Shown here one piece after another: positions 60,467 to 64,000 of a stretch of 64,000 bases of DNA. A program made the translations under genes and the position numbers. Numbering within the stretch: the first letter of the stretch is position 1; each line of letters starts with the position of its first letter. Location of the stretch: contig NZ_JAKVIR010000004.1 in NCBI RefSeq assembly GCF_022601975.1, positions 174,072 through 238,071 of the forward strand, given 5' to 3'. Under the pieces are notes generated by a model. It saw nothing but the letters and a program-made list of their open reading frames with translations. It ran no database searches and was not told where the DNA came from. Source of the DNA: Pontibacter sp. E15-1. Its GTDB lineage: Bacteria > Bacteroidota > Bacteroidia > Cytophagales > Hymenobacteraceae.

Positions 60467-61180
60467 TTAAGACTGGATGCCCAGGATCTTGTAAATCTCA
60501 GAGAAGTCCGGAGTCAGGATGATCTCGGTGCGGCGGTTCTTCGACTTCGCCTCAGCAGAGCGACCTGTGTCTACCGGCATGTAGTAAGAGCGTCCGGCAG
60601 GCGTGATTCTGTCCGGAGACAGGCCTTTTTCAGTCATCATGCGGGTGATCTCGGTGGCGCGCAGCACGCTCAGGTCCCAGTTGTCGGTCATGTACTTCAT
60701 GCCGCCGGTTATGCTCACGTCGTCTGTGTGGCCTTCCACCATCACGCCAACCGACTGGTTTTTCTTCAGCACGTTGGCCAGTTGGTCAATCGCCTTTTTG
60801 CCGCCAGCGTTCACTTTTGTGCTACCGGTGGCAAACAAGAGCTTGTCCGACATCGAAACATACACTTTGCCGTCCTTCACGTTCACGCTCAGGTCGCCTT
60901 GGTTGAAGCCCTGTAAGGCTGCGTTCACCTCGTTTTTCAGGTTATCCAATACCTTTTGCTGCTCGTTCATGGCGCGCTCCATCTCGGCGAGCTTCTGCTC
61001 ACGGTCTTTGAGGGAGGCAGAGAGTTCGTCTACTTTCTGCTTGGAGGCCTCCTGCTCGCGCTCAAGTGCTTCCTTGCTCGCTTTCAGGTCATCATACTTC
61101 TTAGAGGATACGCAGGAAGCCAGCAGGGTTGAGCACAGCAACAGCGAAAAGAGGGAGGCTTTGAAGAAATTTAATTTCAT
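60467..61180 (-). CDS. OmpA-family peptidoglycan-binding lipoprotein
   Basis: The 237-residue product has a signal with lipobox (LLASCVSSKK). Residues about 25-95 form a Glu/Lys-rich coiled coil (KKYDDLKASKEALEREQE). The OmpA C-terminal-like domain follows with MVEGHTDDVSITGGM, NWDLSVLRATEIT and KNRRTEIILTPD, which hold the Asp and Arg that bind meso-diaminopimelate. It should link the outer membrane to the cell wall. It has its own terminator and is monocistronic. Confidence 0.93.
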   Translation of the reverse strand: MKLNFFKASLFSLLLCSTLLASCVSSKKYDDLKASKEALEREQEASKQKVDELSASLKDREQKLAEMERAMNEQQKVLDNLKNEVNAALQGFNQGDLSVNVKDGKVYVSMSDKLLFATGSTKVNAGGKKAIDQLANVLKKNQSVGVMVEGHTDDVSITGGMKYMTDNWDLSVLRATEITRMMTEKGLSPDRITPAGRSYYMPVDTGRSAEAKSKNRRTEIILTPDFSEIYKILGIQS

Positions 61181-61375
61181 TGATTTAGGGATTTGTTGTT
61201 TGGTTTGAAATTATTAGTTGCGTTGCAAATATGGGAAATTAATATACTGTTGACTAAAAATATGGCCTCAAAATACTATATATAAATTAATCTTTGCTGT
61301 AAACGCGCCGCTGTTCTTAATATTTTGTTCAGCTTATATATTTTTTCAAAAATACTTTTGGATGCTGGCTGCCGC

Positions 61376-61933
61376 TCAGACTTGGGCAGCACCTAGGGTT
61401 ATTTGGTGCAGGCGGGGCTGCAAAAACCAGATGCCGAGCGGCAGGAAAATGATTTGGAGATAAGCGCCCGCAAACTCGCCCCCCGTTACCACCCGCCCTT
61501 GCTCCACGCTCACCAGCGACCGCGCCACAAAGTATACCAGGTATAAAAAGCAACCCGTGGCCAGCAGATGCAGCGGAGCCAGCAGCAACAACATGCCAAA
61601 CGGGAGGGTGCCCAACAGCACGCTCTCCCTCACAAGGCCGAGGGTATAAACCAGCAGGAGGGTATACAGCGCGAAGTATACAGCACCCAAATGGAAAAAG
61701 ACGCTGCTGATGGTGATGTCGGGAGGTAGCCGCCGGTAGAGGTATAGCCCCAACCGCCACAGCCACAGCACATACACGAGCGAGGGCATGGCATCGAGCA
61801 GCAGCATGGCCACCACGCCGGGTTGTACCGACAGGGCGGCAAGCAGACTGAGCAGGCCGTAGCGCAGCGCGAACGGCACCACAAACAGCAGCAGGAAAGC
61901 CTGCCAGTGCTTCAGGCGGAGTAAAAAAGACAT
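61376..61933 (-). CDS. Integral membrane protein, unknown function
   Basis: The start at 61933 (MSFLLRLKHWQAFLLLFV) gives 185 residues; the longer start at 61963 overlaps the Nudix gene. About five helices are seen (AFLLLFVVPFALRYGLLSLL, AVYFALYTLLLVYTLGLV, GTLPFGMLLLLAPLHLLATG). The C-terminal IFLPLGIWFLQPRLHQITL, with invariant-looking WFLQPR, is a tail shared by unnamed Hymenobacteraceae proteins. No function can be assigned. It follows the Nudix gene by 22 bases. Confidence 0.7.
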   Translation of the reverse strand: MSFLLRLKHWQAFLLLFVVPFALRYGLLSLLAALSVQPGVVAMLLLDAMPSLVYVLWLWRLGLYLYRRLPPDITISSVFFHLGAVYFALYTLLLVYTLGLVRESVLLGTLPFGMLLLLAPLHLLATGCFLYLVYFVARSLVSVEQGRVVTGGEFAGAYLQIIFLPLGIWFLQPRLHQITLGAAQV

Positions 61934-61955
61934 ATTTGCCTGCTTTGGGTTAGTT

Positions 61956-62354
61956 TTAGTCAAGGAGGTCTTGTTGCTGCAGCCAGTCGAAAATCAGTTG
62001 ATCTACCGGCGACACCTGGGGGCGGTCGGAGTAGGTGAGCCATACCACCTCGGCTATTTCGGCGCTTGCCTGTATCGTGCCGGTATAACTGCCCGCGTAA
62101 CACTGCATTTTCACCTCCACCCCGGAGGCGTGGCCGTGCGCCTGCGCGGTAAAAATGCCCAGGAAACGGAGCGACTCGGGGTGCAGGCGCACCGTCAGCT
62201 CTTCCTCTATTTCGCGGAGTAGGGTTTGCTGGTCTGTTTCGCCGGCCTCGCGCTTGCCGCCCGGGATATAGTATGCGTCTTTGCCCTTGCTGCGGGTGCT
62301 CAGTATTTTCCTGTCCCGGAGCTCAATCCAGGCCAGCTTGTCGATTACGGTCAT
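61956..62354 (-). CDS. Nudix hydrolase
   Basis: The start at 62354 (MTVIDKLAWIELRDRK) gives 132 residues; a Met five codons earlier is possible. The Nudix box GGKREAGETDQQTLLREIEEE (from Gly33) keeps the catalytic REUXEE glutamates 48, 51 and 52, though the Gly after it is Thr. It should hydrolyse a nucleoside diphosphate derivative; the substrate is not evident. Probably in one unit with the membrane protein downstream. Confidence 0.9.
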   Translation of the reverse strand: MTVIDKLAWIELRDRKILSTRSKGKDAYYIPGGKREAGETDQQTLLREIEEELTVRLHPESLRFLGIFTAQAHGHASGVEVKMQCYAGSYTGTIQASAEIAEVVWLTYSDRPQVSPVDQLIFDWLQQQDLLD

Positions 62355-62827
62355 GGGGTATAAAATCAAAGCAGGTACAAGGTAATACGGAAATCCGATC
62401 TTCCTGTGCCCGTTGCCAATTTTCCGTCACTGGCGAAAGATGCCGCGGTGCTGCCATAGTGGGGCGATGTGCGACAGGGTAGTTTACTGATAAGGCACAA
62501 GCGGAGGCTTGCGCCATCGAGAGTTACTACTGTAGAAACCCATCGTCGAAACATGAAACCCAAGCTGGGAGCATCTGCCTCAGACGAACTCGCGCAGTAT
62601 ACCCGGGCTTTTGAGCTGATTGATGGTAGCGCCCGACCCGGAACTGGCTATTTACACTGACGCGTGGGCAGATGAGATCTGCTAAACCGCCATAGCTGCC
62701 AGGCGTGGGACTGCATCAGTCTGTTGCGCGAAGCAATCTAGGTGTGTTTTTGGTGTCCGCCCGTGCATTTGCCCTTTTGTTTCGTTACTTTAACAAAGCG
62801 AAACTTTCAACCAACTCACTTCTTCAC
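62355..62827. other. 473-base non-coding spacer with one repeat arm
   Basis: GGCACAAGCGGAGGCTTGC (near 62494) is a single diverged arm of the 22-bp repeat at 21510-21596. A 63-residue frame at 62469-62660 has no signal, motif or start support, and is not called a gene. Nothing else is seen. Confidence 0.5.
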
Positions 62828-63862
62828 ATGAACAAGAAACTATATCTCTTCTGCCTGTGCCTGCTGGCCGGGTATATGGGCCTGGCCCAGTCGTCGAAGC
62901 CCGACTACAGCAAAATCACGCTGGTGATACACGGTGGCGCAGGCACGATTACCCGCGCCAACATGACGCCCGAGAAAGAGAAAGCCTACAAAGAAAAACT
63001 GAACGAGGCCCTGAAGACAGGGTATGCGGTGTTGGAAAAGGGCGGCAGCAGCCTGGATGCCGTGGAGGCCACCGTGCGCGTGATGGAAGACTCGCCGCTG
63101 TTTAACGCTGGCAAAGGGGCCGTGTTCACCAACGAGGGCAAGAACGAGTTGGACGCCGCTATCATGGACGGCAAGACGCTGAAAGCCGGTGCCATCGCCA
63201 GCGTAACCACCATCCGAAACCCGATCAGTACGGCCCGCGCCGTGATGGAGCAGTCGGAACACGTGATGATGATTGGCCCTGGTGCGGAGAAATTCGCGCA
63301 GGAGAAGGGGATGGAGATCGTGGACCCGGCCTATTTTTATACCGAGACGCGCTTCAACCAATTGCAGAAAATCAAGGATAACGAGAAAACCGAGCTGGAC
63401 CACAACGGCGGCTCGGGCAGCACCGAGAACATCTTCATCGAGGGCAAAAAATTCGGGACGGTGGGCGCGGTGGCTCTGGACGCCTACGGAAACCTGGCTG
63501 CGGCCACCTCAACGGGCGGTATGACCAACAAGCGCTACGGCCGCGTGGGCGACGTGCCGATTATTGGCGCAGGTACCTACGCTGACAACACTACCTGTGC
63601 CGTGTCGGCCACTGGGCATGGCGAGTACTTTATCCGGTCGGTGGTGGCCCACGATATCGCCTCACTGATGGCCTACAAAGGGCTCCCGCTGAAAAAGGCT
63701 GCCGATGAGGTGGTGATGCACAAACTGGTGGAGCGTGGCGGTGAGGGCGGTGTGATCGCCGTGGACAGAAACGGGAACATCGCCATGCCCTTCAACTCAG
63801 CCGGGATGTACCGCGGCTATATAAAGAAAGGGAAATCGGAGGTGCTGATCTATAAAGACTAG
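62828..63862 (+). CDS. Isoaspartyl peptidase/L-asparaginase (Ntn hydrolase), exported
   Basis: ATG 62828 gives 344 residues with a signal peptide (KKLYLFCLCLLAGYMGLAQ). The plant-type asparaginase/isoaspartyl-peptidase pattern is complete: LVIHGGAGTI, GGSSLDAVEATVRVMEDSP, FNAGKGAVFT, the catalytic Thr211 in KKFGTVGAVALD and YGRVGDVPIIGAGTY. It should cleave isoaspartyl dipeptides or asparagine in the periplasm. It is distinct from the glycosylasparaginase at 37855. A terminator follows directly. Confidence 0.93.
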   Translation: MNKKLYLFCLCLLAGYMGLAQSSKPDYSKITLVIHGGAGTITRANMTPEKEKAYKEKLNEALKTGYAVLEKGGSSLDAVEATVRVMEDSPLFNAGKGAVFTNEGKNELDAAIMDGKTLKAGAIASVTTIRNPISTARAVMEQSEHVMMIGPGAEKFAQEKGMEIVDPAYFYTETRFNQLQKIKDNEKTELDHNGGSGSTENIFIEGKKFGTVGAVALDAYGNLAAATSTGGMTNKRYGRVGDVPIIGAGTYADNTTCAVSATGHGEYFIRSVVAHDIASLMAYKGLPLKKAADEVVMHKLVERGGEGGVIAVDRNGNIAMPFNSAGMYRGYIKKGKSEVLIYKD

Positions 63863-63870
63863 GCAGTAAC

Positions 63871-63920
63871 AAAACGCAGTCGGCCTTCCTGATTCGCTTC
63901 AGGAAGGCCGACTGCGTTTT
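63871..63920 (+). terminator. Intrinsic terminator of asparaginase gene
   Basis: AAAACGCAGTCGGCCTTCCT pairs exactly with its complement ending TGCGTTTT at 63920, around GATTCGCTTC. Confidence 0.9.
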
Positions 63921-63923
63921 ATG

Positions 63924-64000
63924 GGTATGGTATGGTATGGTATGGTATGGTATGGTATGGTATGGTATGGTATGGTATGGTATGGTATGGTATGGTATGG
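63924..64000. repeat. Tandem pentanucleotide array (GGTAT)n
   Basis: From 63924 the sequence is GG followed by 15 perfect TATGG units to the last base; the array runs off the window, so its full length is unknown. It starts right after the terminator of the asparaginase gene. The word GGTAT is the same one that recurs throughout the window. Confidence 0.93.

Noticed and set aside
62469..62660. 63-codon frame in the spacer before the asparaginase gene
   Set aside because: It begins in a repeat arm and has no family match or start support.
63924..64000. CRISPR-like or telomere-like reading of the pentamer array
   Set aside because: There are no spacers, so it is not CRISPR. A chromosome-end role is not supported by anything else visible; the window edge is only the cut of the extract.

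Overview
The window reads as chromosome of a member of the Bacteroidota, most likely Cytophagales/Hymenobacteraceae and closest in style to Pontibacter. The reasons are paired TonB-dependent receptors with carboxypeptidase-like N-domains, a type IX secretion (T9SS) C-terminal sorting domain, DUF5916, imelysin/DUF4856 and Sde182-type proteins, TAnnTTTG-type promoters, few Shine-Dalgarno sites, moderately GC-rich genes separated by AT-richer spacers, and a marked liking for the word GGTAT/ATACC. The genus is inference; the phylum is secure.

Bases 1-18.6 kb carry a carbohydrate and small-molecule utilisation region: the end of an AGE-family sugar epimerase with a fibronectin tail, an exported sugar isomerase-like TIM barrel, an Sde182/nucleoside-hydrolase-like protein, a GH3 beta-glucosidase divergent from a Nudix-derived (NrtR-like) repressor, a thioredoxin-like protein, an IS630 element, two divergent creatininase-family genes (one cytosolic, one exported), a NagX/HGSNAT-like membrane acetyltransferase, a ChbG/YdjC-like deacetylase, a DUF5916 outer-membrane protein, another beta-barrel protein and a left-handed beta-helix acyltransferase.

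Bases 18.8-26.6 kb contain a YD-repeat lipoprotein, a TauE/SafE exporter, a large TonB-dependent receptor and an Rrf2 regulator. Matching 19-bp operator-like palindromes (GTCTAT-N7-RTAGAS) stand before the exporter and over the receptor promoter, which suggests a small regulon, probably for sulfur. A two-gene DUF2231/lipoprotein unit follows. Bases 26.9-33.3 kb are a probable iron-uptake operon (DUF4856, imelysin, HTTM, TonB receptor) behind two AT-rich palindromes.

Bases 34-44 kb hold a glycan-salvage locus: sugar isomerase, ROK regulator, glycosylasparaginase, CutC, GH29 alpha-fucosidase with a duplicated C-terminal domain, a CBM9 protein and a Tat-exported GHL10-like protein, the last two overlapping by ATGA. 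It looks built to strip fucose and cut the GlcNAc-Asn link of N-glycans. Bases 44-64 kb are mixed: HPF, a two-repeat secreted protein, a T9SS cargo with two seven-bladed propellers, a DUF1569 protein and a broken copy of its 3' end, ThrA, a histidine kinase, a YcxB-like protein, a second YD-repeat lipoprotein, an orphan ADP-ribosyltransferase-fold protein, tRNA-Arg, a TVP38 protein, cystathionine gamma-synthase/lyase, OmpA, Nudix and an isoaspartyl peptidase/asparaginase.

The spacers are rich in small repeats: an IS630 and two 111-bp elements with the same ends at CTAG sites, a 123-bp element with a 5-bp target duplication, several families of inverted intergenic repeats, and at the right edge a (GGTAT)n array running off the window. 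There is no CRISPR array, rRNA, prophage or replication origin in view. The best leads for new biology are the CTAG-targeted IS630 family, the GGTAT word and array, the Rrf2-linked palindromes, the orphan ART-fold protein lacking its usual Arg, and the twin-propeller T9SS cargo.
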